A stretch of DNA of 64,000 bases from Adiantum capillus-veneris (taxonomy: Eukaryota; Streptophyta; Polypodiopsida; Polypodiales; Pteridaceae): assembly GCA_014529385.2 (NCBI GenBank), contig CM043968.1:130131018-130195017 (forward strand). Reading direction: 5' to 3'. The position numbers were made by a program, and so were the translations under genes. The notes under the pieces are model-generated. The model saw nothing but the letters and a program-made list of their open reading frames with translations, had not been told where the DNA came from and did not search any database. Of this stretch, positions 20,700 through 32,556 are shown piece by piece. Position 1 is the first letter of the stretch; the number at the start of each line of letters is the position of its first letter.

Positions 20700-23646
20700 A
20701 TTAAACTGAAGGGCGAGTCTGTCCCTATTGTATCGGCTTCGGCCATTTCAAAATTAATGAAATCCAGTCTGTTTATTTACTCGATCTTTATGAAAGAATT
20801 GAGCGATAAGGATAGGACAAATATGTCTAAACTTAATAAAGAACGCCAAGATTTTCTCCAGTCTCATGCCGATTGCTTCTCAGAGGGCCTACCAGGAGAG
20901 TTACCACCTGCTTGTCTTGAAGATCATACCATTGATCTGATACCTGGAAGCACACCACCGAACCGGCCACCTTACCGTGTGAGCCGAGCACAGAATGAAG
21001 AGATTATGAACCAAGTGAAAGACCTCTTGGAAAAGGGTCTTGTCCAGCCTAGTACTTCACCGTATTGCTCTCCAGTGTTGTTGGTTTTGAAGAAAGACGG
21101 ATTTTGGAGGATGTGCATCGATTATAGAGCTCTCAACAAAATCACCATCAAGAACAGATTTCCGATTCCTAGGATCGATGATATACTCGACAGGTTACAG
21201 GGATCCTCGTGCTTTAGCAGGATTGACTTGAAATCAGATCCGAATCGCGTCGGGAGACGTCTACAAGACAGCCTTTCGGACTACTTTTGGGTTATTTGAG
21301 TTTTTGGTGATGCCTTTTGGCTTAACCAATGCTCCTGCGACATTTAACCGGATGATGGACAGGATTTTTCGAGAGTACAGACTATTTGTTGGCACTTTCT
21401 TTGACGACATCATTGTTTTCTCCAAGAATGAGGCAGAACACAGAGATCATCTGCTTCAGGTCTTTCAGGCATTACGAGATTACAAATTAGTGATTAATGC
21501 AAAGAAAAGTGAATTTTTCCTACCAGAGATACACTTTTTGGGACACATTGTCTCAGCAGCTGGAGTGCAAATGGACCCGGCCAAGATAGAGACTATCTGT
21601 GATTGGCCCGATTTGAAGAATGTCCATGAAGTTAGAAGCTTCTTGGGACTGTGTTTGTACTACAGGCGGTTCATACGAAAGTTTGCAGAGGTTGCTTCCC
21701 CTTTGCATATCTTGACACAGAAAGGAGTCCCTTTCTCGTGGGGATCCACAGGGGTGACTGCCTTTCGGACCTTGAAAGAGAAATTGACTACGGGACCAAT
21801 TTTGACTTTGCCAGACTTGAAGAAGTCATTTGAAGTATATTGTGATGCTTGTGGTCGTAGTCTGGGTGCGGTCTTGATGCAAGAAGGCCATGTCATTGCT
21901 CACGAGAGCCGATTGTTCTCTAGGCCGGAGATGACAACACAGATATATGAGAAAGAGCTTTTGGCGGTTATCCATGCTCTTACTCAGTGGCGGCATTACC
22001 TACTCGGAGCGGATTTTATTGTCTTTACAGACCATCAGAGTTTGCGCTACTTCTTATCACAGAAGCAGCTTTCGGAAAAGCAGATGCGATAGGCAAACAT
22101 CTTGTCACAGTTTCACTTCCAGATTGTCCATGTGCAGGGACAGAAGAATGTGGTGGCAGATGCTTTGTCTCGGAAGCCGTTGGTTCTGGCTATTTCCGCG
22201 ATACATCATAGGAGCTTCAAGGATATGGTCGATCAGTATGCCACAGACACAGGTTTTGTAGATATTTTCACACGGATACGGGATGGGGAGACAGTAGTTG
22301 GATACTCCCTTCGGGAAGGCTACTTGATGAAAAAGACTATGTTGTGCGTTACACAGCCGTTGAGGGAAAAGGTTATGACTGAATGCCACTGTCCACCTTT
22401 TACGAGTCACCGCGGCATTGCTACCACCATAAAGGGGGTAGAGAGATACTTCTTTTAGCCGAGACTCAAAAAGGATGTGGAAGAGTTTGTGTGCAGTTGC
22501 TTAGTATGCCAGAAGGTCAAGTTTGGCAGGCATAAGGCACAGGGATTGTTACAGCCTTTACCCATACCCACCTGCCCCTGGGAAAGTATTGCGATGGATT
22601 TCATTTTTGATCTCCCCACAAAGTGGTCACGATGGTATCTGGACTGTTATTGAGAGATTTAGCAAACAGGCTCATTTCATTCCAGTGAAGAAAATAGTCA
22701 AGCTGGATCACTTAGCGAGACTGTTTGTGGCCCAGATCTTCAGATTACATGGCATGCTTGAGATGATAGTCTCCGACAGAGACCCCAGATTTACGAGTTT
22801 GTTTTGGAAGGCAATTTGGGAGAACATTGGCACGCGGTTGCAGTTCTCGTCATCGTTCCACCCGCAGACTGACGGGCAATCCGAGATTGCCAATTCAGTG
22901 GTTCTAGATTTATTGAAGTCTTATATCTGAGATCAGAAGACTCAATGGAAAAGATACTTACCCTTGGTGGAATTTGCCTACAATAACACGATACACTCTT
23001 CAACGGGGAAGGCGCTATTTGAGATTGTTGAAGGTGCTGCGAAGGTTCCACCCTTCCTGAGCACGAAAGATAAGATCTTTGAGGCGGATGAATATACGCG
23101 AGATTTGGCTACGGCTTTTGCCAAGGTTCGCGAGACTTTGCAGAAGTCTCAAGAACGACAGAAAAAGGCAGCGGATCGCCATCGTCGCGACATGAAATTG
23201 AAGGAGGATGGTTGGGTGCTCTTACGTTTTGAGAAGGCACGCCTACGAAAGAAAAAGAGAAAGGAGAGGCTTTTTCCAAAGCTTAGTATGAGATACTACG
23301 AACCTTTCCAGATTACTGAAAAGATAAATGATGTCTCCTTCCGATTGGAACTGCCAGATACTTGGAGGATTCACAATGCATTCCATGTGAGTCTCTTGAA
23401 ACCTTTTAAAGGTGATGTGCCTGATAATGGGGAGCCTGATGAGCAACCCGAAGTGGAAGAAAACGAGGAGATCCTTGTTCTTGAACAGATTTTGGCACAT
23501 AAGGATACGAAGAATAAAGGTAAAGTCTGAAGGCGGTTCTTGGTTAAGTTCAAGAATTATCCTGCACTAGATGCGAAGTGGATGGAGGAGGAGGACCTAG
23601 CAGATACTCCTCAGATTGTGAAACTTACCTCGATGCTTTTGGTTTA
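20700..23646 (+). pseudogene. Element D pol: RT, RNase H, IN, chromodomain
   Basis: Most complete family-1 pol in the window. The linker [12 protein letters not shown] leads into RT with [16 protein letters not shown] and FSRIDLKS; a small deletion and frameshift at about 21235 removes [17 protein letters not shown] and the catalytic FFDD follow near 21396. RNase H shows YCDACGRSLG, YEKELLAVIHAL and TDHQSLRYF, with a TAG at 22090. IN has HRGIATTIKG...CLVCQKVKF, TAG at 22456, MDFIFDL, a frameshift near 22620, WTVIERFSKQAHFIPVKK, SDRDPRF and SFHPQTDGQSEIANS. This copy keeps the IN-core segment that B and E lack. The C-terminal chromodomain-like module FLVKFKNYPALDAKWMEE ends at 23646, after a TGA at 23528. 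Confidence 0.88.
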
Positions 23647-24218
23647 GCATAGTGTACTCCAAATGGAACCCAGAATTTCAACTTGGCCGGAGATCTGGTG
23701 CAGTGGGATGCACAAGAGGGGAGTCACTCCGCTCCTTTGTCAACAGATGCCTTGATTTAGATACTAGAGTCACTGATGTCTCTTTGAGCTTCAGGGATAC
23801 TGAGAGCTGACAGTATTCTGCTGTATGACTTTATGAAATGGAATTCCTGATAATGATACTGATTTGTTTCTTCACTTCTTTTCAGTGCAGGAACTGATAG
23901 ACGACTGCAGCATTTTGGTCTACTTGACCTCGAATAGACATGGTTGCAATAGGGGTTAGTCAATCGGACATCGATGAGGTCCCGATTGGACCTAGATGTG
24001 ATTGCTAGCTACATTGCCAATAAATCATGCTCTAAGATCCAAAGGAATGTTAAATGTCATGTGATGTCCTATGATGTGACTGTCGATTTGGTACATGTGC
24101 TAGATGTGTGTTCCTAGTACGTAGGTACTAACAATCAGTGTCTGCTAAGACGGTTTATGCTTTTGTCGATTTTGCAGGCGTAATCGCGGTCGATTACAAT
24201 GCTTTCAAGAGGGGGGTA
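23647..24218 (+). other. Family-1 3' UTR and PPT (D)
   Basis: About 570 bp without coding signal, matching the 3' UTRs of B and E in antisense. It ends in the polypurine tract CAAGAGGGGGGTA just before the LTR. Confidence 0.75.
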
Positions 24219-24788
24219 TGTCACAAAGTGATGACGTGGCGGACAACAAAAACCCTAAAACTCTTGCAAACCCTAAAATCAGAAAACCCTAATTTCTGGC
24301 TGAAACCCTAATTTCAGCAAACCCTAAAATCTGTGAGGGTGCCACGTGGCAGCAGCCCGTGGCGTTTTGCGGCGGGATTTACGGCAGTTTGCTTTTTAGC
24401 ATCCACGCAATGAGAAAGAGAAATTGCTTTTTGTTTTGAATTAGGCTCTCTAAGAGAGAGAGAGAGAGCAGATGCTTTTGATTTTGAAGCTTTTTGGGGC
24501 TCTGCTTTTGGGCATCCCTTGTACCTTTAAATAAGTGGCTTGGGCCTTCACTCCTCAGAGCATCTGGACGCAGAGTCTAAGAGTGAACCCCGAGTCACTC
24601 CCTTGTACTTTGAACTGATTAATATAAAAAGAAATACCGAAAGGGGCACCAATCTTTGGGGCCAATATCTCTAGGCACGGAACTCCCCCGGGCCAGTGCA
24701 AATCTATTGTGATCTGTTAATTAGTTTGAAGTGGTTATTTGGTGCTGTCGCGGTTGATCCTTGACTTGGAGTGTCCAAGTCTGTTACA
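24219..24788 (+). repeat. LTR1 (3' LTR of D)
   Basis: 570 bp, TGTCACAAAGTG...TCTGTTACA. It holds five telobox-like AACCCTAA motifs (24248-24330), a GA run near 24455 and the conserved block near 24621-24662 (here GGGGCACC). Confidence 0.92.
24248..24330 (+). promoter_or_regulatory. Telobox cluster in LTR1
   Basis: AAACCCTAA-type motifs recur five times in about 80 bp. The same cluster is present in antisense in the LTRs of B and E. In plants this motif equals the telomere repeat unit and also occurs in promoters; a regulatory role here is inferred. Confidence 0.6.
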
Positions 24789-24860
24789 AGAGCAAATTGA
24801 TTTTGAGCTAACTTAAGTTGCTGTAATCGCGGACGATTACTCTCTTTCAAGAAGGGGAGA
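24789..24860 (+). other. 3' end of a family-2 internal region with PPT
   Basis: Matches the last bases of the internal regions before LTR2-d, -e and -f, including AATCGCGGACGATTACTCTC and the polypurine tract CAAGAAGGGGAGA abutting LTR2-c. Confidence 0.85.
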
Positions 24861-25061
24861 TGTCACAAACTGCTGACGTATCAAAGCCCTGAAGAAGGGA
24901 GCTAACTTGCAGATGTTGGCCGAGGGACCTAAACCCTAAGAAGAACAAGTAGCAGAACAAGAAGTCCTACCAACTTATGGGGACCCGTCTGATGGGGCCC
25001 CAAGTGACATAAAGGAAATAAAGGAGGACCCACTTACATACAAATTGCGTAGCTGTTGATA
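24861..25061 (+). repeat. LTR2-c, truncated (first about 200 bp)
   Basis: TGTCACAAACTGCTGACG... to GCGTAGCTGTTGAT, then an abrupt switch to element F sequence. The breakpoint is within about 8 bp of the equivalent breakpoint in LTR2-b. Confidence 0.85.
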
Positions 25062-25182
25062 GATTGCAAGCAAAAGAAGACCCTCAAGAACCTCAAGAAC
25101 TCCAAACCCTCAAGAACCCAAGAACCCAAGACCCACAAGAACCTAAGTTCCTTGTGAACTTACGAACCAAAGATCACAGTGC

Positions 25183-26028
25183 ATGGTCATCACCCGAAGT
25201 GGAATGGATACTTTGCATGGAGGTGGTGAGCATGGGAGTGGCGAAGAAGAGTTTTCCCCACCAGGAGGTTTTTTCGACCCTCCCCCTTCCCCATCTACGT
25301 CACGAGTTGTACCAAATTCTATGGAGGCGATGGTCAAGTCGATGATGGAGATGTTGGCACAACAAGAAGAAACGACTCGCGTTGCAATGACACACCGTGT
25401 TTTGCAGCTCGGCACTCAATTATGCAAATCAGATGATGAGCGCAAAGAGGCTTTCCTTTTTGGGTTAGACGAATGTATCAAGTTTGATGTAGAAGTCTTT
25501 GACCCCGCGGATCTCAACAAGGCGGTAGCGATTACTCTCTCCCAAGAGATGAAGCACAACAAGGGAAAGCCTAAGGAGAACAAGACTTCTCAAGGAACCT
25601 CTTAGCATTCGCAGAACACGCAAAATGGTAAGAACGGTAAGAATGGAAACTCTTGTAGCCCATCTTCCTCTAATTCTTCGGAAAAGAACTCTAACAATGA
25701 GTCTAAGGGTAAAGCTAAAGCACCTGCAAAACCTAAGCTAACCCCGGATGAAAAATCTGCACAAGGCATTATAGGAGGATACATCACGGCTGAAGAACAA
25801 GTGATTTATGCTAAGGAAGGTCGATGTTATCAATGTTACGTCAAGGGTCACATTAAGAAGGCTTGTCCTAAGACAGCCCCACCTAAAGAATCAAAGGCAC
25901 CCACAACAACCACAAGCACTTTAATGAACCAAGCTGAATCTTCTTATGTCTCTGACACACACATTGATGAGTCTCTCATGAAGTATTATGGTCATGTAAT
26001 GGGTCAACGTTTTTATCATATTGTTTGA
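25183..26028 (+). pseudogene. Element F gag
   Basis: Opens at an ATG (MVITRSGMDTLHGGGEHG). The N-terminal region is Gly/Pro-rich, then MEAMVKSMMEMLAQQEETTR, a short capsid remnant (FDPADLNKAVAITLSQEM), a Ser/Asn/Lys linker, and an intact zinc knuckle CYQCYVKGHIKKAC at 25825-25866. One in-frame TAG at 25603 interrupts it. The gag is short, so part of the capsid core is probably deleted. It ends at a TGA at 26026, beyond which protease continues in another frame. Confidence 0.78.
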
Positions 26029-28375
26029 TCCAGACAATATGCATGATGTGATTAGTGCCTCTCTTGTTGAGAGAGCCCGCCTAGAGGTTAGTCAGAAATC
26101 TTCTCTCGAGGTTTCTGGCTTCGCTCCTGGTGTGGACTCTCTCATCATGAAATAGTGCGTTGATGTGATGTTTAGAGTTCAACAAGCTGCTTTCCGTAGG
26201 AAATTTCTTATGTCTCCTCTTTCAGGATGTGATATGCTTTTGGGCATAAGATGGTTTCGTGAGCACAATCCTCTCATTGATTGGGAGGCTAACACTCTCA
26301 CATTAAACGCCAAAACTTACCCCCCCCTCATTATTCGTGCTGAGGAGGGTTTGCATTCTTTGCCTCTCGTTTCTCATGTACAGGTAAAGCGTGAATTACG
26401 ACGAGGAGCACAAGCGGCATTCATCTATGCTGCTCCAGTTTTCCAAAGCATTCAGGCTCCAGCTAAGTATTCAGATTTGTTTACCAAGTTTAAACATCTC
26501 TTTTTGCAGGACGATCTTCCATCCCGTCTCCCACCCGAGCGGCCGGAGGACCATCGTATCGAGCTTATGGAGGGGGCACAGCCTGTCAGTAAGTCTTCCT
26601 ACTGTTTGAACAAGACACAGGAAGAAGAGAGCAACAACTCACCAGAGTTGGTGACTAGAGGATTCATATGTCCTAGTGTAAGTTGTTTGTTCGCAAGAAG
26701 GATAGTTCGTCTCATTTGTGTGTTGATTACAGGGCATTGAACAAGATGACCGTCAAGAACAAGTTTCCGATGCCTCGCATTGAGTATATCTTTGATAGGC
26801 TTAATGGGGCAAAGGTTTTCAGCAAGGTCGATCTCAAGAGTGGATACCATCAGGTACGGGTATTCAAAGACGACATCTTCAAGACCGCTTTTTGCACCGA
26901 GCGAGTGCAATGGGAGTATATTGTTATGCCTTTTGGATTGACAGGTGCCGTGGGTACATTTAATCGTCTCATGGTAGGTCGTTTCGGTGATATGGTCGGT
27001 GTATGTGTTCATATTTTTGGATGATATTCTCATTTTTTCTGCATCGTGGGAACAACATGAAAGGGATGTCGAAAGGCTACTAACCTGTTTGGATGAGTGT
27101 CAGTTGTACATTGCCGCTAAGAAGTCTGAATTTTTTCTTACTGAAGTCACTTATCTGGGTTATATCATTTTTGCAGAAGGAGTTAAGCTAGATCCCGCGA
27201 AGGTGGAACAGGTTCGTAATTGGGATTTGCCCAAAACTGCATATGATGTGCGTTCTTTTCTTGCTTTATGTCAAGAATATAGTTCGTACATAGAGAATTT
27301 TGCACGCATTGCTGCACCTACGACTGATGTTTTGAAAGGGGTAAAGACTCGTCGTCAGCCCGGAGCAGCCATTGAGGCTTTCGCAGCTCTCAAGGTTGCG
27401 GTGACAGAAGCACCGTGTCTTATCCTTGCCTCTTGGGATGATCCCTTTGAGGTATGGACGGATGCGAGCAATGTCGCCATAGGCGCTGTGCTTCAGTAGC
27501 ATGGTCGTCCTGTAGCTTTCCTTAGCCGGAAGCTCAATAGTACGGAAAAGAATTATTTAGTTTATGATAAAGAACTTTTTTTTGTCATTCACTCTCTTAA
27601 GCATTAGAAGCATTTTCTTTATGGTAGAGAGTTTATAGTTCGCATAGATCATCAAGCCCTCAAGTGGCTCCAGTCTATGCCTAGTGCACATTGGAATGAC
27701 CGCCAAGCACGGTGGTCACAATTTTTTGAGCAATTTGGAGGTTTGATTGAGTATATGCTTGGAAAAGCTAACCCTGTTGCAGATGCGTTGAGTCGCAAAG
27801 GACAGATTTTGGCTCTTGAGTCAAGATCCACATTTCCTATTCAGGGTGTATCTTTCGACAGCATGAAGAATTAGTATGCGGATTCCGAGTTTGGTAAGCA
27901 TTGGTTGCAGGCTCTTGCTTCCCAAGGGCCAAGCAACTATCTCATTCATGATGGTTTGTTGTATTTTCTCAACGTTTATGTGTATTGCCCTCTCTCAGGC
28001 CAACCATATTGCATGATGTACATGATTCTCACGGGTGGGCACAGGGGAATGAACACCACTTTGGAAAAAATAAAAAGATTCTTTTATTGGCCTAAAATGC
28101 GAAAGTATGTGTTTCGTTATGTCACTCAATGCACTATATGTCAAATGGTAAAAGCTCCTCGGGGTAAGCAGCAAGGCCTCTTGCTTCCGCTGCCTCTTTC
28201 CGATGGACCTTTTCAAGATATTTCCATGGATTTTGTGACTAACCTTCCACCAAGTTTGCATTCAAGGAACAGTCAATGTTTGACAATTGTCGATCGTGTT
28301 TCAGCAAGTTTTGCATGTTGATTCCTTGTAAAGCCACAGTCACTGCACAAGATGTAGCACGGTTGTTCATTAAGC
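26029..28375 (+). pseudogene. Element F pol, first part: PR, RT, RNase H, IN zinc finger
   Basis: PR relic: FDPDNMHDVISASLVERARL (active-site loop degraded) and LMSPLSGCDMLLGIRWFREH. The linker LPPERPEDHRIELMEGAQPV leads to RT: SSHLCVDYRALNKMTVKNKF, FSKVDLKSGYHQVRV, MPFGLTGAVGTFN and catalytic LDDI near 27018. RNase H: VWTDASNVAIGAVLQ, DKELFFVIHSL, RIDHQALKWL. IN: GHRGMNTTLEKIKRFFYWP, CTICQMVKAPRGKQQG and MDFVTNLPPS. Frameshifts lie at about 26025, 26670 and 27000; stops at 26155, 27497, 27605, 27874 and 28319. The hAT insertion ends it. Confidence 0.85.
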
Positions 28376-28383
28376 ATTGGTAC
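28376..28383. repeat. hAT target-site duplication, left copy
   Basis: ATTGGTAC, repeated exactly at 31620-31627 on the other side of the transposon. Eight base pairs is the length characteristic of hAT insertion. Confidence 0.95.
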
Positions 28384-31300
28384 CATAGTTACATGGGACG
28401 GCGGGTCGGGGTCGGGAACGGGACGGCAAAAGTCAAGAAACGGGGACGGGGTTAGAACGGCAAAAAAAAGAGAGTTTTTTGGCATTTTTTGACCTACACA
28501 CATGCCACACACATAGAGCATCACTTTGATCATAAATTTACACTAAATAGACCAAAGAACACGAGTCATATAGGCTGAAATGTGCTAATAAAACATCGAT
28601 GATCGATGGATACAAAATGAGAAGTGCATGCCACAAGGGCTCAAGAGTCAAAAAGCCTAAAGGACTTAGGACAAGCCCGAGGCCTCAAGGATAACAAAAA
28701 GTACAAAGGGCTATGTAGTAGGTAGAGTCGTAAACTCAAGAGTCTAGACTCGAGAGTCGAGTGATCAATGATCATCAAACTCAAGAAGTGCTCGCCTTCT
28801 GAATCTCCATATCGTCGTCGTAGTTGAGGTCGTCAGCGACGTATGAGGGCTCGGGAGGCTCGCATTGAGGCTCGAAGTCCTCCTCTAGCTCCTCCAAAAG
28901 AGTATCGGCCATAGATGGATTCTCTTGTGCCATCTCCCACTCAGTGAAAGGATCTGCCTTGTGTGTGACGCTCTTGGCAAGCATGCGCAAGTTAGCGCTC
29001 ACAGACACCAAATCATTGGCCCTCTGAACCCCAAGGCGATTCCTCTTCTTAGAGGCAATGTGGCTGTACACACTCCATAGTTGCTCCAAGCAACTAGTGG
29101 TACATGCTTGGCTAAGGACACGAACAACCAAGCGCTGCAAATGTGGGCCATCTCCTCCATAGTCCTCCCACCACAAAACCGAGCCAATCTTGTTGCGATC
29201 AAGCTGTGCATCTACACATCCATAGGAGCTCTTCTTTTGCCTGTAGTTGAGTAGCTCGTCTCTAATCTTGCGCCTAATGTCACTGCTAGGCTCAAGGCGC
29301 TCCAATGCAAGCCGCCATCGTTTGCTCACCTCCTTGTCGGTCTCTTGACGCCTTCCCTGAAAACCAGGGTCAAGCATATAAGCTGCCGCATGAAGTGGAG
29401 AGTAGTATCCATTCCACCTCGACTCACACAAGCCATGAATCTCCGCATACTGAACAGGGTCAGACACAAGCTTCTCAAGTGCCTCTATCATCCGATCCAT
29501 GGTTTCGTAGACTTTGCCAATGCATGGCTGCAAGTCATCCACCACTCGAAGTAGGTGTAGAATAGGCTTGACCATGGCGTCAAGAGTCTTCACCTCCTCC
29601 CACCAAGCGGCGTCGTCAGCACATTCTCAGCATTTCAATCCTACTGCTGATGTAGACTCCGGCATGGCCTGGAACTCATCACTGAGAAAGAGGCCCCTTA
29701 AGGCTCCGCCACATGTAGACAAGCGGCCTAGCATAATCCAATTGAATGCAAATCTTGTCTGTGAATATTTGAGCAAGGACAAGTGGCTCCTCTTTGAGAA
29801 TTCATGGCGCACTTTTTGATGGTTGAGCACAAAGGAGACAATTCGAGAGGCGTCACCAATGGTAGGTGAAATCCATGACAAGTTCCTTATGTCCTTGAGG
29901 AGGTTATTGAGGCAATGCGCCATGCAAAATGTGACATGGATGCTGGGATACATGCCCTCAATGATAGCTCCGACTGCCCTATTTGACGCCTCTCCATCTG
30001 CAACCATACAAAGGACATTCTCCGGGCCGGTGATCTCTATGGTGCTTGTGCACTCCGCAGCAAGCATCTCGGCGGCCTTGCCACTATCGGATGCATGTGA
30101 CTCCACAAAGTACATCTCCCTCCGAGAGTAGGCCACCACCCCGTGGATGGACCGCTTGCGGGTGTCGCTCCATCCATCTACAAGGAGAGAGACGCCATTG
30201 GTCTCCCACAAATCCTTTGTTGCTTGGGCCGCTTGCTCCACGACAAGCTTCTCTTTGTCAAGGAGGGTGGTGCGAAGCCTCTCCGATGAAGGTGGCACAT
30301 AAGAGGAGCCATATTCCCCTATTTTCGTAACCATGGTTCGAAAGTATGGAGACCTATCCACACAAAATAGAGCATGTTGTGTTAGTATGGAGAGTCGAGG
30401 GTTGAGAAGTTATAACCCATTATGAATACAAAATGGAAGATTGCAATGTGCATATGCCAAGGGAAACTCACCGCGAAGCATGGAAGGCAATGTGGTCGTG
30501 GAAGAAGAATCGGGCAACCGACCTATCCACCTCTTCCTTCAATTTAGGATTCCAATTTTCGTTGAGAGTGCTTTGGCGATGCGGAACGGAAGAGGACGGT
30601 GTAGATGCATGGCTCTTGAAGCTTCGAGAGATGTCGTCAAGGTTTGCTTCCCTTTGCTCTCGCGGTTTCGCCGTGGCGGAGGGATCAACGGCAACAAAAC
30701 GGCCCCTCTTGGCCGCTTCCGCAACCTCATACACTGTGAGCTTCTCAAGAAGATCCAACCTCTTCTCGGGAGCTACACGAGGGTAAAACTTCACCTCGTG
30801 ACCGGGTTCATGAAGAAGATGGGCTCGCACTTTGTTTGAACCACCCGTTCTCTTGTATGGGCATAGCTTGCACGTCCATGGTCTTGCACCGCCACCTTTG
30901 CCACGCGTGCTAAAGTCGACTTCATCCCACCACGACCACGTTTGCACGGCGGGCCTCCTTCGAGAAGAACCGGCTTGAGAAGTGGAGTTGGCTTGAGATG
31001 ACATGATGGTGGAGAGACTCGAGAGAGTAGAGCTTAGAAGTTAGAGGAGTTAGGGGAGAGCTTGTGTGGAGACTTGAGAGAGAGTAGAGGAGAGCTTCAA
31101 ACTTCAAAGTGGGTAGAAGAGGGAGAGGAGAGCTTTAAAGTTCAAACTTCAAAGTGGGTAGAAGAGGAAGAGACTTGAAAGTGGAGACTCAACTTTCAAG
31201 GGTAGATACTAGAGTGTAGAGTAGTCAATGGTCATGCTTGAGCCTTGAGCAATGACTCAATGAGGCTATGAGGCTTGAGCAATGAGCATTGAGTAGAGAG

Positions 31301-31619
31301 GAAAGCTTGAGCTTGAGGGAAATTGCCAATTGGAATGAGACTAAGAGTATAAGAGGCCCAAGGGAGCCTTTTATAGCCTCCCAAGGGCAAAGGCCCCCCA
31401 AAATATGGCAGTTGGGCTGCACAAAGCCGTTAAAAACGGTCAAAAACGGTAACTTTCCCTGCCGACCCCTGCCGTTCCGGCCGTTCCTGGTCCGTCCCCC
31501 CTGTGACCCGCCTGTTGTGCCCGAAATCCAGCCGTCCCACTGCGTCCCCTTCTGTTCCCGGCCCGGTTACGGCCCTCCCCCGGCCCTAGGGCCCGTCCCC
31601 CCCGTCCCCTGTAACTATG
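28384..31619 (-). mobile_element. hAT DNA transposon, structurally complete
   Basis: 3236 bp inserted in the integrase of F. Terminal inverted repeats: left CATAGTTACATGGGACGG, right (reverse complement) CATAGTTACAGGGGACGG, one mismatch in 18. The perfect 8-bp TSD is ATTGGTAC. Subterminal regions on both sides are dense in GGGACGG/CCGTCCC. It contains one transposase gene on the minus strand. Confidence 0.95.
28781..31004 (-). CDS. hAT transposase (BED finger, DUF659-type, HATC); one premature TGA
   Basis: Exon 1 (30472-31004) starts MSSQANSTSQAGSSRRRP. It carries a BED-type finger: WSWWDEVDF, CKLCPYKRTGGSNKVRAHLL and a further His. A 118-bp GT-AG intron (30354-30471, phase 2) joins HIAFHASR to SPYFRTMV in exon 2 (28781-30353). 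Exon 2 holds the DUF659-like catalytic block (TNGVSLLVDGWSDTRKRSIH, VADGEASNRAVGAIIEGM, FCMAHCLNNLLKDI) and the C-terminal dimerisation region with CLEQLWSVYSHIASKKRNRL. The total would be about 700 codons, the usual size. A single TGA at 29627-29629 (after SAVGLKC) interrupts exon 2; the frame is otherwise open to the stop at 28781. It would bind the TIRs and cut and paste the element in the nucleus. It is probably inactive in this copy. Confidence 0.88.
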
Positions 31620-31627
31620 ATTGGTAC

Positions 31628-32545
31628 CCCCTCTGTGGTTTGCCAAAATCAATTGTTTCAGATAGGGATGTTAAGTTCACGTCCAATTTTTGGCGCGCAC
31701 TCTTTGAAAATTTTGGCACTAAGTTAAATTTTTCATCGGCTTTTCATCCACAATCAGATGGTCAGACAAAGATTTACAATCAATTGGCTTTTGATGTTTT
31801 AAAGTCATATGTACATGATCAGTAGTCTCAGTGGGAGCTCTATCTCCCATTGGTTCAAGCTATTTTGAATGACTCTTTTTCTTCTGCCATTGGTCGAGCT
31901 CCGTATGAGGCAGCTTTTGGCCGTTTGTTCCAATCACTTTTGACTCGCTCGGTCAGTCAAATGCCTGATGCCAATGCTGAAAGTCAGTCATTGGGTGAGA
32001 TTTCTGAGAGTGTGAAGCTTCGGCTAAGCAAGGCTCAGGAATCTTATTCACGACAGGCTAATAAGCATCGTCATGATGTTTCGATCAAGGAAGGGGATTG
32101 GGTGTATTTAAGAATCATGAAGCAACGTCTTAAGCAAGTTGGAAAGAATTGTCCAAAGTTGTCTTTTCATATGTATGGTCCATTTCCAGTCATTAAAAAG
32201 ATAAATGAGGTTTCAATGAAATTGCAGTTGCCAAACTCATGGTCAATGCACAACGTTTTCCATGTTTCTCGGTTGAAAGTGTTTCAGGGAACACCTCCAA
32301 AGGACATTTCGAAAGAAGAAGAACCGGAGATCATCGATGAAGCTGAAGTCATGGAGCCGGAGCAAGTGTTGTTGCATCGGTCTCGACATGGTTTGAAGAA
32401 GCAAGTGAGACAATACTTTTTGAAGTTCAAGGATCGAGGGACCCACGAAGCGGTGTGGGTCGACGGAGAGTTTTTCAAGGATTATCCAGAGTTGTTGGCA
32501 GACAACAAGGAAGCCATGCAGCTCGGTACCAGTACCTCACTTTAA
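31628..32545 (+). pseudogene. Element F pol, second part: IN core and C-terminal module
   Basis: Resumes integrase directly after the second hAT TSD: PKSIVSDRDVKFTSNFWRAL (second catalytic Asp), FSSAFHPQSDGQTKIYNQL, one TAG at 31822, then ILNDSFSSAIGRAPYEAAFG. It continues 231 open codons (31850-32545) with WVYLRIMKQRLKQVGKNCPK, YGPFPVIKKINEVSMKLQL, MHNVFHVSRLKVFQG and a chromodomain-like end QYFLKFKDRGTHEAVWVDGE. It stops at TAA 32543, 11 bp before the PPT-LTR boundary region. Confidence 0.85.
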
Positions 32546-32556
32546 AAAGGAGGGGA
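32544..32556 (+). promoter_or_regulatory. Polypurine tract of F
   Basis: AAAAAGGAGGGGA immediately upstream of the 3' LTR. Confidence 0.85.

Larger units (their letters stand above)
20678..24788 (+). mobile_element. Element D: family-1 Ty3/gypsy, 5'-truncated
   Basis: Begins in the protease-RT linker, then RT, RNase H, IN, chromodomain, 3' UTR, PPT and 3' LTR (24219-24788). The 5' LTR, gag and most of PR are deleted. The 3' flank AGAGCAAATTGATTTTGAGC is family-2 internal sequence, so D was inserted near the 3' end of a family-2 unit and a deletion later joined it to LTR2-b. Confidence 0.8.

Noticed and set aside
29627-29629. TGA in the hAT transposase as a recoded codon or a tiny intron
   Set aside because: No recoding signal is visible, and no plausible GT-AG pair of realistic length surrounds it; a nonsense mutation is simpler.
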